Assembly: GCA_016793465.1 (NCBI GenBank)
Contig: JAEUJW010000101.1
Location: 89,121 to 153,120 of the forward strand
Source of the DNA: Myxococcales bacterium
Lineage (GTDB): Bacteria > Myxococcota > Polyangia > Nannocystales > Nannocystaceae
Direction of reading: 5' to 3'
DNA length: 64,000 bases
The position numbers and the translations under genes were made by a program. Positions 36,331-46,240 of this stretch are shown one piece after another (within the stretch, counting starts at the first letter, position 1; each line of letters opens with the position of its first letter). The notes below the pieces were generated by a model. That model made no database searches. It was not told where the DNA came from and saw only the letters and a list, made by a program, of their open reading frames with translations.

Positions 36331-38934
36331 ATGAGCTACAGAACCCACCTGACCTACCGTGACTCGCGCGCGCTCGGCCTCCGGACCCTCGGCCTCGGTG
36401 TGTGCATGTCGGTCGTGATCGCCTGCGGCGACAGCGGCGGCGACGAGTCCACCGATCCCGCGACCGATCCCTCCACCGACCCCGCGACCGATCCCGGCAC
36501 CTCGACGGTCGACCCCTCGACCGACCCGCCGACCACCGACCCCGAGACCACCGCCCCGACGACGACCGCGCCGACCACCGACCCGACGACGACCGCGCCG
36601 ACCACCGACCCGACCACCGGCGATCCGACGACCACCACCACCGATCCGACCGACACCGACACCAGCACCGGCGACCCGCCGGTCACCGTCGCCGGCGGCC
36701 CCAGCAAGGGCGGCCCGATCGCCGTGAACGCCGCCGGCGACACCCTCGCGGTCGCCAACAAGGGCACCGACGACGTCACGCTGTTCGAGCTCAACGGCAA
36801 CTTCAACCCGGTCGAGCGCGCCCGCGTCAGCGTCGGCGACGAGCCCGTGTCGGTCAGCTGGAGCCCCGACGGCCACACGCTCTACGTGGTCAACCGCGCC
36901 TCCGCCGAGGTCATGAAGATCGCCGACGCCGACACCGACGCGCCCGCGGTCGCCGGCACCGTCGCCGTCGGCAGCGAGCCGATCCACGGCGCGCTCTCGC
37001 CGGTCGGCGGCCGCCTCTACGTGTCGAGCTGGGTCGACGGCACCCTGCAGGTCGTCGACACCGCCGGCATGACCGTCAGCCAGACCGTCGACCTCGGCGG
37101 CAACCCCTACGCGGTGTGCGTGACCAACAACGGCGACGAGAACGAGGACGACGAGACGATCTACGTCACCGACTTCTACGCCCGGCCGATCGCCGGCGAG
37201 AAGGAGTCGACCGACGGCGCCAGCCAGGGCCGCGTGTGGTTCCTCGACAGCGGCGACTACAGCGTCGGCGAGGCGACCCTCTCGCCGCTCGCCGACGCCG
37301 GCATCCCCCAGACCCCGGGCCCCGGCGTGTACCCCAACCAGCTGTACGCGTGCGTCGTCAACGAGAACCACGTGTCGGTCACCGCGGTCGGCGCCTCGCC
37401 GGCCTCGTTCATGAACGGCACCGACTTCCACCAGAACGTCCAGGGCATGATCTACGCGATCAGCCTGATCACCAACACCGAGATCCCCGAGCGCACGGTC
37501 AACATCAACGCGCTCGTCGACAAGCAGGCCGCGCCCAAGCGGTTCGTCGCGATCCCCACCGACATCGCCTTCGAGCCCGGCACCGAGCTGGCCTACGTGA
37601 CCTCGCTGGCCTCCGACACCCTGCAGCGCGTCGACTTCGGCGCCGACCCGATCGTCGCCGGCACCCCCGAGGTCAACTTCCTGCAGGCCGCCAAGTCGCC
37701 GACCGGCGTGGCGATCGCGGGCCCGTTCGCCTACGTGATCAACGAGGTCAGCCGCGCGGTCACCGTGGTCGAGCTCGCCGACCAGTCGATCAAGATCCCC
37801 GAGCTCGAGTCGGCGCCGCAGCCCGTCGACCCCGCCGAGCAGGAGCTCCTGCTCGGCCAGCGGTTCTTCGAGACCGGCCTCGGCCGCTGGTCGGCCAACG
37901 GCTGGGTCTCGTGCGCCGCCTGCCACCCCAGCGGCACCACCGACAACGTCTCGTGGTCGTTCCCCGCCGGCCCGCGCCAGACCAGCGACACCTCCGCGAC
38001 CTTCGACAAGTCCGGCGCCGTCCAGCGCGTGCTCAACTGGACCGCGATCTTCGACGAGGTCCACGACTTCGAGCTCAACACCCGCAACGTCGCCAACGGC
38101 ACCGGCGCGATCGTCAACAGCACCATGCTCAACATGGACGGCACGCCCAACCTCGCCGCCCGCATCGACATCACCGGCCCCGGCGGCGTCGCCGACCCGC
38201 AGAACGCCTTCAATAAGGGCTCCGCCGCCGCGGTCGCGGCGACCGGCGCGACCCCCGAGGACTGGGACCACGTCGAGGCCTACATCCGCTCGCTCCGCTC
38301 GCCCCGCGGCCGCACCAACCTCGCCGGCGACCCCGACGCCGGCAAGGCCGTGTTCATGGCCGGCGGCTGCCAGAACTGCCACGGCGGCCCGCTGTGGACG
38401 TCGTCCGAGCGCTACTACACCCCGCTGCTCGACACCGACGCCAGCCTCACCACCCTGGCCCAGGCCGGCGTCGCCAACATCGGCATGGTCCGCCCCGAGC
38501 AGGTCTCCAGCACCAACACCAGCATGCTCTCGGTCATCAAGACCGACGGCAACGGCGCGCCCCACCGCCACACCTGCGTGGTCCGCAAGGTCGGCACGTT
38601 CGACGCCGACGGCCCCGGCATGCGCGGCTCCGCGGAGATCCGCCAGAACGGCATGCCCGCCCAGGGCGTCGACGGCTACAACATCCCGTCGCTGCTCGGC
38701 ATGGCCACCGGCGCGCCCTACCTCCACAACGGCGCGGCCGTCACCCTCGACGAGCTGCTCTCCGACGCGTTCGCCACCCACCTGACCGCCGGCACCATGG
38801 GCTTCGACCCGTCCGACCAGGAGAAGGCCGACCTCATCGCCTTCATCCTCTCGATCGACGACAGCACCCCGCCCATCCCCGTGCCCGCCGGCCAGCGCTT
38901 CTGCCCCCAGGGCTTCGTGCCCCAGCCGGGCTGA
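36331..38934 (+). CDS. Beta-propeller plus di-haem cytochrome c peroxidase/MauG-like lipoprotein
   Basis: 867 residues. Lipobox VVIAC, a long Thr/Asp/Pro linker (TDPTTTAPTTDP repeats), then a YVTN-like propeller to about residue 490 (DGHTLYVVNRASAEVMKI, GGRLYVSSWVDGTLQVVD). The C-terminal part has two c-type haem sites, CAACH at 528-532 and CQNCH at 680-684, spaced as in di-haem peroxidases of the MauG/CcpA group, with a final YLHNGAAVTLDELL. Predicted extracytoplasmic redox enzyme; whether it reduces peroxide or oxidises a protein cannot be read. It ends in a repeat-rich convergent region. Confidence 0.85.
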   Translation: MSYRTHLTYRDSRALGLRTLGLGVCMSVVIACGDSGGDESTDPATDPSTDPATDPGTSTVDPSTDPPTTDPETTAPTTTAPTTDPTTTAPTTDPTTGDPTTTTTDPTDTDTSTGDPPVTVAGGPSKGGPIAVNAAGDTLAVANKGTDDVTLFELNGNFNPVERARVSVGDEPVSVSWSPDGHTLYVVNRASAEVMKIADADTDAPAVAGTVAVGSEPIHGALSPVGGRLYVSSWVDGTLQVVDTAGMTVSQTVDLGGNPYAVCVTNNGDENEDDETIYVTDFYARPIAGEKESTDGASQGRVWFLDSGDYSVGEATLSPLADAGIPQTPGPGVYPNQLYACVVNENHVSVTAVGASPASFMNGTDFHQNVQGMIYAISLITNTEIPERTVNINALVDKQAAPKRFVAIPTDIAFEPGTELAYVTSLASDTLQRVDFGADPIVAGTPEVNFLQAAKSPTGVAIAGPFAYVINEVSRAVTVVELADQSIKIPELESAPQPVDPAEQELLLGQRFFETGLGRWSANGWVSCAACHPSGTTDNVSWSFPAGPRQTSDTSATFDKSGAVQRVLNWTAIFDEVHDFELNTRNVANGTGAIVNSTMLNMDGTPNLAARIDITGPGGVADPQNAFNKGSAAAVAATGATPEDWDHVEAYIRSLRSPRGRTNLAGDPDAGKAVFMAGGCQNCHGGPLWTSSERYYTPLLDTDASLTTLAQAGVANIGMVRPEQVSSTNTSMLSVIKTDGNGAPHRHTCVVRKVGTFDADGPGMRGSAEIRQNGMPAQGVDGYNIPSLLGMATGAPYLHNGAAVTLDELLSDAFATHLTAGTMGFDPSDQEKADLIAFILSIDDSTPPIPVPAGQRFCPQGFVPQPG

Positions 38935-38944
38935 CGAACGAGCG

Positions 38945-39130
38945 CCCGGGCCGGCCGCGCGCCGGCCCGGACGCACCTGTCCCCAGGGACAGCCTTGTTC
39001 TCCCCGCGAACGCCGGGCCGGCCGCGCCGGCCCGGTCGCACCTGTCCCCGGGGACAGCCTTGTTCTCCCCGCGCACGCACGCCGGGCCGGCCGCGCGCCG
39101 GCCCGGACGCACCTGTCCCCAGGGACAGCC
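38945..39130. repeat. Three-copy direct repeat, each with two palindromes
   Basis: Each unit has GGGCCGGC...GCCGGCCC, then CGCACCTGTCCCC(A/G)GGGACAGCC and, in the first two copies, TTGTTCTCCCCGCG. Units start near 38947, 39014 and 39083. The palindromes CCTGTCCCCAGGGACAGC are at 38976-38993, 39041-39058 and 39112-39129. The array fills the gap between two converging genes and could terminate both, but the three-fold repetition looks like multiplication of a mobile or recombining unit. Confidence 0.8.
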
Positions 39131-39133
39131 CCG

Positions 39134-40984
39134 TCATCCTCGCCGGCGCCGCCGGGCGAGCGCGAGCAGCGGCACCATCATCGCCGCCCCGCCGGCGTCG
39201 TCCCCGCGGCAGCCGCAGCCGCCGTCGTCCGCGCCGGCCGTCTCGCCGCCGCTCGACGAGCCGCCGCTCGCCTGCGTGGTCCCGCCCTCGTCGCCGCCGG
39301 ACGTCGGCGCCTCGCCGCCGGTCGGCCCCGCCCCGGTGTCGCTGCCGCCCTCGGCCGAGCCCCCGCCGGTGCCGGTGGCGGTGATCGTCGACGCGCCGGT
39401 CGAATCGGTGCCGACGCCGCTCGGGTCGCTCGCCGTCTCGCCCGCGCTCGCGTCGCTCGATCCGTCCGCCCCCGTGCCGCCCCCGGTCGCGGCGCTCGTC
39501 GTGCCCTCGTCGGTCTCGCCGCCGGTCGACTCGCCGGCCTCGCAGGCGTCGCCGACCCCGTTCATGTCGTCGTCCTCCTGCCCGGGGTTGGCCAGCTCGG
39601 GGCAGTTGTCCTCGCTGTCGAAGCTGCCGTCGCCGTCGCCGTCGCGGCGCACCACCAGCACCGGGGCCTGCAGCGCCACCTCGCCGCCGTCGCCCGTCAG
39701 CACCGCCGTGTTGTTGACCGGCGTCATGTCCGGCACGTCGGCCAGCACGACCTCGATCACCACCGACGTGTCCGTCATCGGCGCCAGCGTCAGGTCGGTG
39801 ATCGTCACCGTGTCGCCCACGCTCATGTCGACGCCGCCGCCGTCGTCGACCAGCACGAACGACGCCGCCTCCGCCGCGATCTCGTCGGTCAGCGTGACGG
39901 TGCCCGGCGCCGTGCCCGAGTTCTCGAGGTGGACCGTGTACGTCACGGTGTCGCCGGGCGACGGCTCGCCGTTGCCGTCGGCGTCGGCGGTCAGCGCCCA
40001 GGTCTTGTCCGACGTGGCCGAGAACACCGGCTCGAACACGTCGACGCCGACGATGTTGAAGGCGATCCAGTACTTGTCGATGCCCGCGCTGTAGGTGATC
40101 TCGAGCGTGCTGTCCTCGTCCTTGACGATGCCCGCCAGCGAGAAGCGGTCGATGTCCACGCCGGTCACCCCGGTCTGCGCCGGGTTGGTGGTGTTGATCG
40201 TGCGGTTGAACGGGTTGCCCGCCGGGTTGACGGGGTCGCTGAGCTTGGCCAGCCCGCCGCCCGGCAGCGCCTTGACCTCGACGAACTCGTTCTGGTTGGG
40301 CGCCACGTCGCCCTCGAGCGCGTACCAGGTCAGGTCGCCCTGCGGCGGCGAGGTGATGTTGAGGTCGTCGAACACCAGCTTGGCCGTCTGCGTCCCGCCC
40401 ATGACCAGCCCGAGCAGCCCGTCGTACAGCCCGATGCGCCGCTGCGGCAGCGCCGGCGCGCGGTAGACCAGCACCACCGCGAACGACGCGTTGGCCGTGT
40501 CGGTGTTGCCGAGCAGCGCCTCGAGGTCCTCGACCGCGTACTGCCCGCTGATCTGCGTGACCAGCTCGGTCACGTCGGCGCGGCACAGCTGCATGTCGTA
40601 CGACGGCGAGGCCGAGCAGTAGCAGACATCGGCCGCCACCGGCGCGGACGCCCCGCCCGGCGGCGTGAACGTGACCTGCTTGTCGAGGTGCGCGTCGCCC
40701 TGGCAATTGTTGGTCGTCCTGGTCGCCCCCCAGTAGAGGAACGCGTCGAGCAGGAACGCCCCGTTCGGCACGTCGCCCCCGGCGATCGACACGATCGCCG
40801 GCTGCGCCGCCATGTCGACCTTGCCGTCGTTGTTGCCGTCCTTCGCCAGCGGCGCGCCGGTGCTGAGGAAGTCCACGTTCCCGGCCCACGACTCGCGCAG
40901 CACCAGCGGCTCGTCCGCCCGCGCCTCGCCCGCGACGGTCATCACCACACAACCGACCAATGAGAGCCCAATCCGCACGTTCAT
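39134..40984 (-). CDS. Secreted DUF11-like protein with MYXO-CTERM-type tail
   Basis: 616 residues. Classic signal peptide (VGCVVMTVAGEARA), a large beta-rich region, a DUF11/isopeptide-like module (TVTYTVHLENSGTAPGTVTL), a thrombospondin-3-like calcium loop region (DGDGDGSFDSEDNCPE, DDDMNGVGDACE), a 95-residue Gly/Ser/Thr linker, and a C-terminus CGCR - hydrophobic stretch - ARRRRRG. That ending fits the MYXO-CTERM sorting tail, in which the Cys is thought to be processed and lipid-anchored after removal of the helix. Likely cell-surface. TACATT lies 8 nt upstream of the ATG. Confidence 0.8.
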   Translation of the reverse strand: MNVRIGLSLVGCVVMTVAGEARADEPLVLRESWAGNVDFLSTGAPLAKDGNNDGKVDMAAQPAIVSIAGGDVPNGAFLLDAFLYWGATRTTNNCQGDAHLDKQVTFTPPGGASAPVAADVCYCSASPSYDMQLCRADVTELVTQISGQYAVEDLEALLGNTDTANASFAVVLVYRAPALPQRRIGLYDGLLGLVMGGTQTAKLVFDDLNITSPPQGDLTWYALEGDVAPNQNEFVEVKALPGGGLAKLSDPVNPAGNPFNRTINTTNPAQTGVTGVDIDRFSLAGIVKDEDSTLEITYSAGIDKYWIAFNIVGVDVFEPVFSATSDKTWALTADADGNGEPSPGDTVTYTVHLENSGTAPGTVTLTDEIAAEAASFVLVDDGGGVDMSVGDTVTITDLTLAPMTDTSVVIEVVLADVPDMTPVNNTAVLTGDGGEVALQAPVLVVRRDGDGDGSFDSEDNCPELANPGQEDDDMNGVGDACEAGESTGGETDEGTTSAATGGGTGADGSSDASAGETASDPSGVGTDSTGASTITATGTGGGSAEGGSDTGAGPTGGEAPTSGGDEGGTTQASGGSSSGGETAGADDGGCGCRGDDAGGAAMMVPLLALARRRRRG

Positions 40985-40992
40985 GGCCCGCG

Positions 40993-40998
40993 AATGTA
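40993..40998 (-). promoter_or_regulatory. Candidate -10 hexamer before MYXO-CTERM protein gene
   Basis: On the minus strand TGATACATT; TACATT ends 8 nt before the ATG at 40984. Confidence 0.45.
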
Positions 40999-41102
40999 TC
41001 AGCCCGCGGGCGGGCCGGGCGCGTCGGGACCGCGGTGCCGGCGTGTCGACCCGGTCACGCCGCAGCTTCATGATCGACGGGCGAGCCCGCCCGAACGCGC
41101 GA

Positions 41103-41108
41103 TACACT
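41103..41108 (+). promoter_or_regulatory. Candidate -10 hexamer, leaderless start of trmO
   Basis: GATACACT; TACACT ends 6 nt before GTG 41115. This placement is the main reason for choosing GTG over later starts. Confidence 0.45.
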
Positions 41109-41114
41109 GCCCGC

Positions 41115-41684
41115 GTGCAGCGCAGCAAGCCCGAGCAGGATCACACCAGCCGCCACGCCGACGCGTACCTGCGCAGCTTCGCGGTCCAGCCGATCGGCGT
41201 GGTCCGCTCGCCCTACACCGAGCGGTTCGGCACCCCCCGCCAGCCCGGCGTCACCGACCAGGTCAAGGGCGACGCCCGCCTGCCCGGCCGCATCGAGCTG
41301 CGCCCCGAATACGCGGAGGGGCTCGCGGGCCTCGAGCGCTTCGACCGCATCTGGTGCCTGTTCCTGTTCCACCTCAACCGCGGCCACGGCCTCACCGTCC
41401 GCTCGCCGCGCGACGCCCGAGGGGCCGGCGCCGACGAACACCACGGCCTGTTCTCCACCCGCTCGCCGCACCGCCCCTGCCCCATCGGACTGTCGTGCCT
41501 GCACCTCACCGGCATCGAGGGCCACGTGCTCCACGTGCTCGGCCTCGACATCCTCGACCACACGCCCGTCCTCGACATCAAGCCCTACCTCCCCTATGCG
41601 GACGCCTTCCCCGACGCACGCGTCGGCTGGCTCGAGGGTCGCGTGCCCGACGAGGCCGACCACTTCACGCCCGACCGCGAATGA
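41115..41684 (+). CDS. trmO: tRNA (adenine(37)-N6)-methyltransferase TrmO (TsaA/UPF0066 family)
   Basis: 189 residues from GTG 41115. The family hallmark FSTRSPHRPCPIGLS is present, with IGVVRSPYTERFGTPRQPG at the N-terminus and the LDIKPYLPYAD signature near the end. In E. coli TrmO N6-methylates the t6A at position 37 of tRNA-Thr(GGU). Single-domain form without the extra C-terminal domain of E. coli TrmO. Stands alone, 81 nt before a secreted protein gene. Confidence 0.88.
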   Translation: MQRSKPEQDHTSRHADAYLRSFAVQPIGVVRSPYTERFGTPRQPGVTDQVKGDARLPGRIELRPEYAEGLAGLERFDRIWCLFLFHLNRGHGLTVRSPRDARGAGADEHHGLFSTRSPHRPCPIGLSCLHLTGIEGHVLHVLGLDILDHTPVLDIKPYLPYADAFPDARVGWLEGRVPDEADHFTPDRE

Positions 41685-41765
41685 ACGCCCCGCTCCGCGA
41701 TTTGCGCGGACGAAAGCGTGTGATTTTCTGCGGCCTGGTCTATCCTGCCGCCCGGAGTCCCCAAA

Positions 41766-42740
41766 ATGCACAGATTCTCCATTCCGCTACTGACTTTGGT
41801 GCTCGCGGCGCCGGCGCTCGCCTCCGCCGCCGAGCCCACGGCCGGCGCGTCCGCCACCGCGAGCGCGAGCGTCACGGCCAACGTGAAGGTCACCGATCAG
41901 GAGGCCCTCAACGACGACATCCTGGCCACCATCGACCTCCCGCTGGCCGCCGCCGAGGCGCGCGACGCCGGCGTCGACGAGACCGAGCTGCGCGAGGCGC
42001 TCGACAGCACCCGCGAGATCGGCCTGCCCGCCAGCGAGGCCACCGAGGTCGTCACCGTCGAGGCCGAGCAGACCCGCACCCGCGGCGCCAAGAAGGGCTT
42101 CGGCCGCTGGGTCCGCCTGCAGGTCGCCGCCGGCCTGCGCGGCAAGCAGCTCGCCAGCAAGATCAAGGCCCGCAAGGAGGACCTGAAGGAGCTCGACGAC
42201 AAGCAGCGCGCCGAGCTCGAGGCCAAGATCGCCAAGCAGAAGCAGCTCAACCAGGCCTGGCGGCAGAAGCGGCTCGAGAAGCGCAAGGAGCTGCTCGCCA
42301 GCGGCAAGGTCCGCGTGTTCGCCGACAAGGACCGCCACGACAAGTTCAAGGCCCGCATCGACGCCGCCGAGGCCGCCAACGACGCCCGCCAGGACCGCGT
42401 CGACGCCAGGCAGGGCGACTCCGCCGCCCGCCTGCGCGAGGTCGACGCCAAGCTCGCGACCGCCACCGGCGACGAGAAGACCGCGCTCGAGGCCGAGAAG
42501 AAGCGCCTCGAGCAGCAGATCAAGCGCCTCGACAAGGTCGAGGACCGCCTCGAGAAGCGCGACGAGAAGCTCGACAAGATCGAGGACCGCGTCGACAGCA
42601 AGACCGGCAAGCCGATCCCCCGCCCCGGCATCCCCGGCGCCAAGGGCGAGGCCAAGGGCGACCTCAAGGCCGCCGACGGCAAGCCCGGCAAGGGGCACAA
42701 GGGACCCGCCGACAAGAAGGGCGCCGAAGCGGCCCAGTGA
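41766..42740 (+). CDS. Secreted coiled-coil protein
   Basis: 324 residues with signal peptide (PLLTLVLAAPALASAAE). After an N-terminal segment of about 70 residues it is almost wholly helical and highly charged: Lys/Glu/Arg/Asp heptads from residue 120 to 285 (KRLEQQIKRLDKVEDRLEKR), then a Gly/Lys/Pro tail. Likely a periplasmic rod or scaffold. The next gene is 23 nt away with its own Shine-Dalgarno and is also Lys-rich; they form an operon ending in a strong terminator. No family recognised. Confidence 0.75.
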   Translation: MHRFSIPLLTLVLAAPALASAAEPTAGASATASASVTANVKVTDQEALNDDILATIDLPLAAAEARDAGVDETELREALDSTREIGLPASEATEVVTVEAEQTRTRGAKKGFGRWVRLQVAAGLRGKQLASKIKARKEDLKELDDKQRAELEAKIAKQKQLNQAWRQKRLEKRKELLASGKVRVFADKDRHDKFKARIDAAEAANDARQDRVDARQGDSAARLREVDAKLATATGDEKTALEAEKKRLEQQIKRLDKVEDRLEKRDEKLDKIEDRVDSKTGKPIPRPGIPGAKGEAKGDLKAADGKPGKGHKGPADKKGAEAAQ

Positions 42741-42763
42741 TCCGGAGAAAGGAGACCACCACC

Positions 42764-43165
42764 ATGCACCTCAAAAATTTCACGAGCCTCCTCTCCGCCG
42801 TCGCCCTCACCCTCACGCTGTCCGCCTGCGACAGCGGCGAGACCAAGAAGACGGAGACCAAGGTCACCAAGAAGACGGAGACCAAGGTCGAGACCAAGGT
42901 CGAGACCAAGGGGACCGACACCAAGACCGACGTCGCCGTCGCCCCGCAGCCCAAGCCCGACGACAAGCCGGCCGCCGACTCGCCCGAGGCCAAGGTCCAG
43001 CTCGCCGCGAGCATCGCCCGCGAGATCTCGGCCGCCCCCGAGCAGGCCGACGACATCCTCGGCAAGCACAACCTCGACCGCGACAAGTTCGACGCGATGA
43101 TCTTCGAGATCGCCGGTGACCCCGCGCTGACCAAGGCCTACATGGCCGCCCGCAAGACCAGCTGA
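42764..43165 (+). CDS. Small Lys/Thr-rich lipoprotein
   Basis: 133 residues behind GGAGAAAGGAGA. Lipobox LTLSAC at about residue 22; the mature start is Lys/Thr/Glu repeats (TKKTETKVETKVETKG), then a helical domain (VQLAASIAREISAAPEQADD, HNLDRDKFDAMIFEIAGDP). The repeats are in-frame KVETKVET units. Partner of the coiled-coil protein upstream by operon position. Function unknown. Confidence 0.75.
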   Translation: MHLKNFTSLLSAVALTLTLSACDSGETKKTETKVTKKTETKVETKVETKGTDTKTDVAVAPQPKPDDKPAADSPEAKVQLAASIAREISAAPEQADDILGKHNLDRDKFDAMIFEIAGDPALTKAYMAARKTS

Positions 43166-43186
43166 GACGAACAAGCCGAGACGCCG

Positions 43187-43213
43187 AAGAGGCGCCCCCG
43201 CGGGCGCCTCTTT
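43187..43213 (+). terminator. Intrinsic terminator after the small lipoprotein gene
   Basis: AAGAGGCGCCC-CCGC-GGGCGCCTCTTT: perfect 9-bp GC stem extended by A-T pairs, with further T-rich sequence (CGTCTTTACG). It also lies just downstream of the converging SNF2 gene. Confidence 0.9.
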
Positions 43214-43237
43214 CGCGTCTTTACGATTACTAAAAAT

Positions 43238-46198
43238 TCACTGCAACAGCGCGAGCAGGTCGTCGCGGGTCAGCGTCGCGGCCGCGTCGGCGCCCGCGAG
43301 CGCCGCCTCCGCGAGCGCCCGCTTGTGCTGCTGCAACTCGAGAATCCGCGTCTCGACGGTGTCCTCCGCCACCAGCTTGTGCACCAGCACCGACCGCGTC
43401 TGGCCGATGCGGTGCGCGCGGTCGGCCGCCTGGTCCTCGACGGCCGGGTTCCACCACGGGTCGAGCAGGAACACGTGGTCCGCCGCTGTCAGGTTCAGAC
43501 CGGTGCCGCCGGCCTTCAACGACACCAGCATCACCGGCGGCCCGTCCGCGGCCTGGAAGCGGTCGACCACCGCCCCGCGGTCGCGCGTCGAGCCGTCGAG
43601 CCGCACGAACCCGAGGTCCGCCTCGCGCAGCAGCGGCTCGACCCGGTCGAGCAGCCCCGTCCACTGCGAGAACACCAGCGCGCGGTGCCCGGCCGCCGCC
43701 GCCTCGTCGAGCGTCTCGAGCAGCAGCTCGAGCTTCGCGGACCGCTCGAGGACCTGCCCCGGCACCAGGCCCGCGTGGCACGCCGCCTGGCGCAGCCGCA
43801 GCAGCGCCTCGAGGGCCGCGAGCACCCCGCCGCCGGACTCGAGCGCGGCGACGACCTCCTTCTCGGTGGCGGCCTTGACGGCGTCGTAGATCGCCCGCTC
43901 GGCCGGCGAGAGCGTGCAGCGCAGCACCACCTCGGTCCGCGGCGGCAGCTCGCGCGCGACCTCCTGCTTGCGCCGCCGCAGCAAGAACGGGCGGATGAGC
44001 CCGCGCAGCGCCGCCGCGGCGCCCGCGCGCCCCTCGGCGATCGGCCGCGCGTGCCGCTCCACGAAGTCCTGGCGCCCGCCCAGCAGCCCCGGGTTGATGA
44101 AGTGGAACTGGCTCCACAGCTCCTCGAGGCGGTTCTCCACCGGGGTGCCGGTCAGCGTCACCCGCCAGCGCGCCCGCAGGCGATAGGCCGCCCGCGCGAC
44201 CTGGCTGTCGGCGTTTTTGATGTTTTGCGCCTCGTCGAGCACGGCGACGTCCCATGTCTCTTCGGACAGGCGGTCGGCGTCGAGCCGCAGGATCGCGTAG
44301 CTCGTCAGCGTCAGGTCGGCGTCCGGGTCGAGCGCCCGCCGCGGCCCGTGGTAGGTGCAGACATTTAATGACGGCCTGAACCTGCGCGCCTCGGCGGCCC
44401 AGTTGTGCAGCACGCTCGTCGGCGCGACGATCAGGCAGCGCCCGCGCAGCGCCGCCAGCGTCTGCAGCGTCTTGCCGAGGCCCATGTCGTCGGCCAGCAT
44501 CGCCCCCAGGCCCGCGTCGCGCAGGCAGCTCAGCCAGTCGACGCCCTGGCGCTGGTAGTCGCGCAGGTCGGCCCGCAGGTCGCGCGGCAGCTCGGCCGGG
44601 CGGATGCCCGCGAAGTCCCGCGACAGCGCCACCAGCCCCGCGAGGTCCGCCGGCGGCGGGGTCTCGAGCGCCGCGTACAGGTCGGCCAGCGCCGGCTTGG
44701 CGTGCGCCGCCAGCTCGCCCCGGTCGTCGCGCGCCGCCAGCAGCAGCGCCACCTGCGAGCCGTAGCGCGCCATCCAGTCGTGCGGCAGCGGGGCGTACCC
44801 CCCGCCGAGCAGCGGCACCAGCGGCTCGCCCGCCTGCCAGGCCGCGAGCACCGCCCGCGCGTCGGCCTCGCGCGATCCGCCGCCCTCGCCGCCTGTCCCG
44901 AAGGACAGCACGCCGCCGCCGCCGATGCGAGGCGTCAGCGCCGGCAGTTCGCGGAACGCGTGGTGGGCCTCGCCGCGCAGCTCGAGGCGCTCGCCGGCCT
45001 GCCGCCGCAGCCGCTCCGCCAGCGCGATCGCCTCGCCCGCGACCCGCACCGTGCGCTGCCCGAACTGCAGCCCGAGCCCGGCGAGCACCCGCTGCAGACG
45101 CGCCTCGGCCGCCTCGTCGCGGCGCGGCAGCTGCTTGCCGAGCGGCACCAGCCGCCCGGCGTCGACCCGCGCGACCGCCGGGTCGCCGTAGACCAGCGTC
45201 GGCAGGACCGCCAGCGACTCGCCCGCCTGCGCCGTCTCGACCACGATCCGCGGCGCGTGCCCCTCGCTGAGCGCCGGCAGCCGCTTGCTCGCGACCTCGA
45301 CCCGCACCTTCTTGCCGAGCGCCGGCAGGACCTCGCCGACCAGCCACGCGACCCGCTCGGGCCCGACGACCAGCCCCTTCTTGATCTCCGCGAACGCGCC
45401 CGCCAGCTTGTCGTCGACCCCCACGAACATGCGGCTCGGGTCCCACACCATCAGCGTGTCGCCCGCGAGCGCCAGGAACCCGCCCGTGAACACCTCGGTG
45501 ATGCCCGCGTCGCGCACCAGCCCGACCTTGAAGCCGTCGCCCTCGTCCTTGATCCGCACGAAGAACCCGGCCGGCTCCGCCGACACTTTAATAATTTGTC
45601 CGTCCAGTCGGACATCGCCACACGCCGCCAGCAGCGGGATCAGCTTGCGCGCCAGCGGAGCCGGCAGCAGCGTCGGCTCCGGCTTGATAAAGGCCGCGAG
45701 CGCCTGGTCGGCGGCGGTGTCGGCCTGGCTGGCCACGATCGGCGGGCCCTCGACCCGCCCCGACATCAGCATCGCCAGGTTGTGCGTCAGCGGCCGTTCG
45801 TCGGCGCCCTCGGCCGTGCGCACGCGCAGGAACTTCAGGCCCTCCGCGCCGCGCGTGAAGCGGTAGCCGACCTGCCCCGTGCGCCCCGCGACCACCGGCA
45901 GCGCCTGCCCGACCTCGTCCGCCCGCTTGAGGGCGATCACCGCCGCCGCCGCGTGCGCGCAGGCGTCGGCGCGACTGTCACAGTCGCAGCTCCACTCGAG
46001 CTCGTCCGGCCACAGCGTCACCGTCGGGCTGACCGCCGCGCCCTTGACCGCCACCTGCACGACGATCTCCTCGGCCGTGCGTCGCTTGCCGAGCACCGCG
46101 CCCGCGCGCGACAGCTCCACCCCGCGCGACCAGTCGCGCGGGCTGGCGGCGGCATGCACGGCGGCGAGCAGCTTCTGCACGGCCGGCGTACCTAACAC
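43238..46198 (-). CDS. SWIM zinc-finger SNF2-family helicase/ATPase
   Basis: 986 residues from GTG 46198; GTG 46180 is an alternative with TAGGTA upstream. A SWIM zinc finger (Cys71, Cys73, Cys80, His82) is followed by a long bacterial SNF2-associated region. The ATPase core runs from about residue 530: Walker [13 protein letters not shown] box, [16 protein letters not shown], and C-terminal helicase motifs [36 protein letters not shown]. These are DNA-translocating ATPases; in bacteria the role is unclear, possibly RNA-polymerase recycling or repair. Contains palindromes at 44893 and (degenerate) 44253, and an AT islet at 45587. Confidence 0.92.
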   Translation of the reverse strand: MLGTPAVQKLLAAVHAAASPRDWSRGVELSRAGAVLGKRRTAEEIVVQVAVKGAAVSPTVTLWPDELEWSCDCDSRADACAHAAAAVIALKRADEVGQALPVVAGRTGQVGYRFTRGAEGLKFLRVRTAEGADERPLTHNLAMLMSGRVEGPPIVASQADTAADQALAAFIKPEPTLLPAPLARKLIPLLAACGDVRLDGQIIKVSAEPAGFFVRIKDEGDGFKVGLVRDAGITEVFTGGFLALAGDTLMVWDPSRMFVGVDDKLAGAFAEIKKGLVVGPERVAWLVGEVLPALGKKVRVEVASKRLPALSEGHAPRIVVETAQAGESLAVLPTLVYGDPAVARVDAGRLVPLGKQLPRRDEAAEARLQRVLAGLGLQFGQRTVRVAGEAIALAERLRRQAGERLELRGEAHHAFRELPALTPRIGGGGVLSFGTGGEGGGSREADARAVLAAWQAGEPLVPLLGGGYAPLPHDWMARYGSQVALLLAARDDRGELAAHAKPALADLYAALETPPPADLAGLVALSRDFAGIRPAELPRDLRADLRDYQRQGVDWLSCLRDAGLGAMLADDMGLGKTLQTLAALRGRCLIVAPTSVLHNWAAEARRFRPSLNVCTYHGPRRALDPDADLTLTSYAILRLDADRLSEETWDVAVLDEAQNIKNADSQVARAAYRLRARWRVTLTGTPVENRLEELWSQFHFINPGLLGGRQDFVERHARPIAEGRAGAAAALRGLIRPFLLRRRKQEVARELPPRTEVVLRCTLSPAERAIYDAVKAATEKEVVAALESGGGVLAALEALLRLRQAACHAGLVPGQVLERSAKLELLLETLDEAAAAGHRALVFSQWTGLLDRVEPLLREADLGFVRLDGSTRDRGAVVDRFQAADGPPVMLVSLKAGGTGLNLTAADHVFLLDPWWNPAVEDQAADRAHRIGQTRSVLVHKLVAEDTVETRILELQQHKRALAEAALAGADAAATLTRDDLLALLQ
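44893..44910. repeat. 18-bp dispersed palindrome, inside SNF2 gene
   Basis: CCTGTCCCGAAGGACAGC. On the coding strand it is read Leu-Ser-Phe-Gly-Thr-Gly, the same register as the copies at 9931 and 11745. Confidence 0.7.
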
Positions 46199-46222
46199 GC
46201 ACCCCGCCCGGCGCGCAACGCA

Positions 46223-46240
46223 CCTGCCCCGAAGGACAGC
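46223..46240. repeat. 18-bp dispersed palindrome between SNF2 and hydroxylase-like genes
   Basis: CCTGCCCCGAAGGACAGC, one base off the copy at 44893; it abuts the stop of the hydroxylase-like gene at 46241. Confidence 0.65.

Noticed and set aside
36169..38976. Open frame of 935 residues on the minus strand
   Set aside because: Shadow of the propeller/cytochrome gene; no signal peptide, motif or ribosome site.
45596..45615. TTGTCCGTCCAGTCGGACAT as a further copy of the dispersed palindrome
   Set aside because: The arms match but the spacing between TGTCC and GGACA is longer than in the family, so it was not counted.
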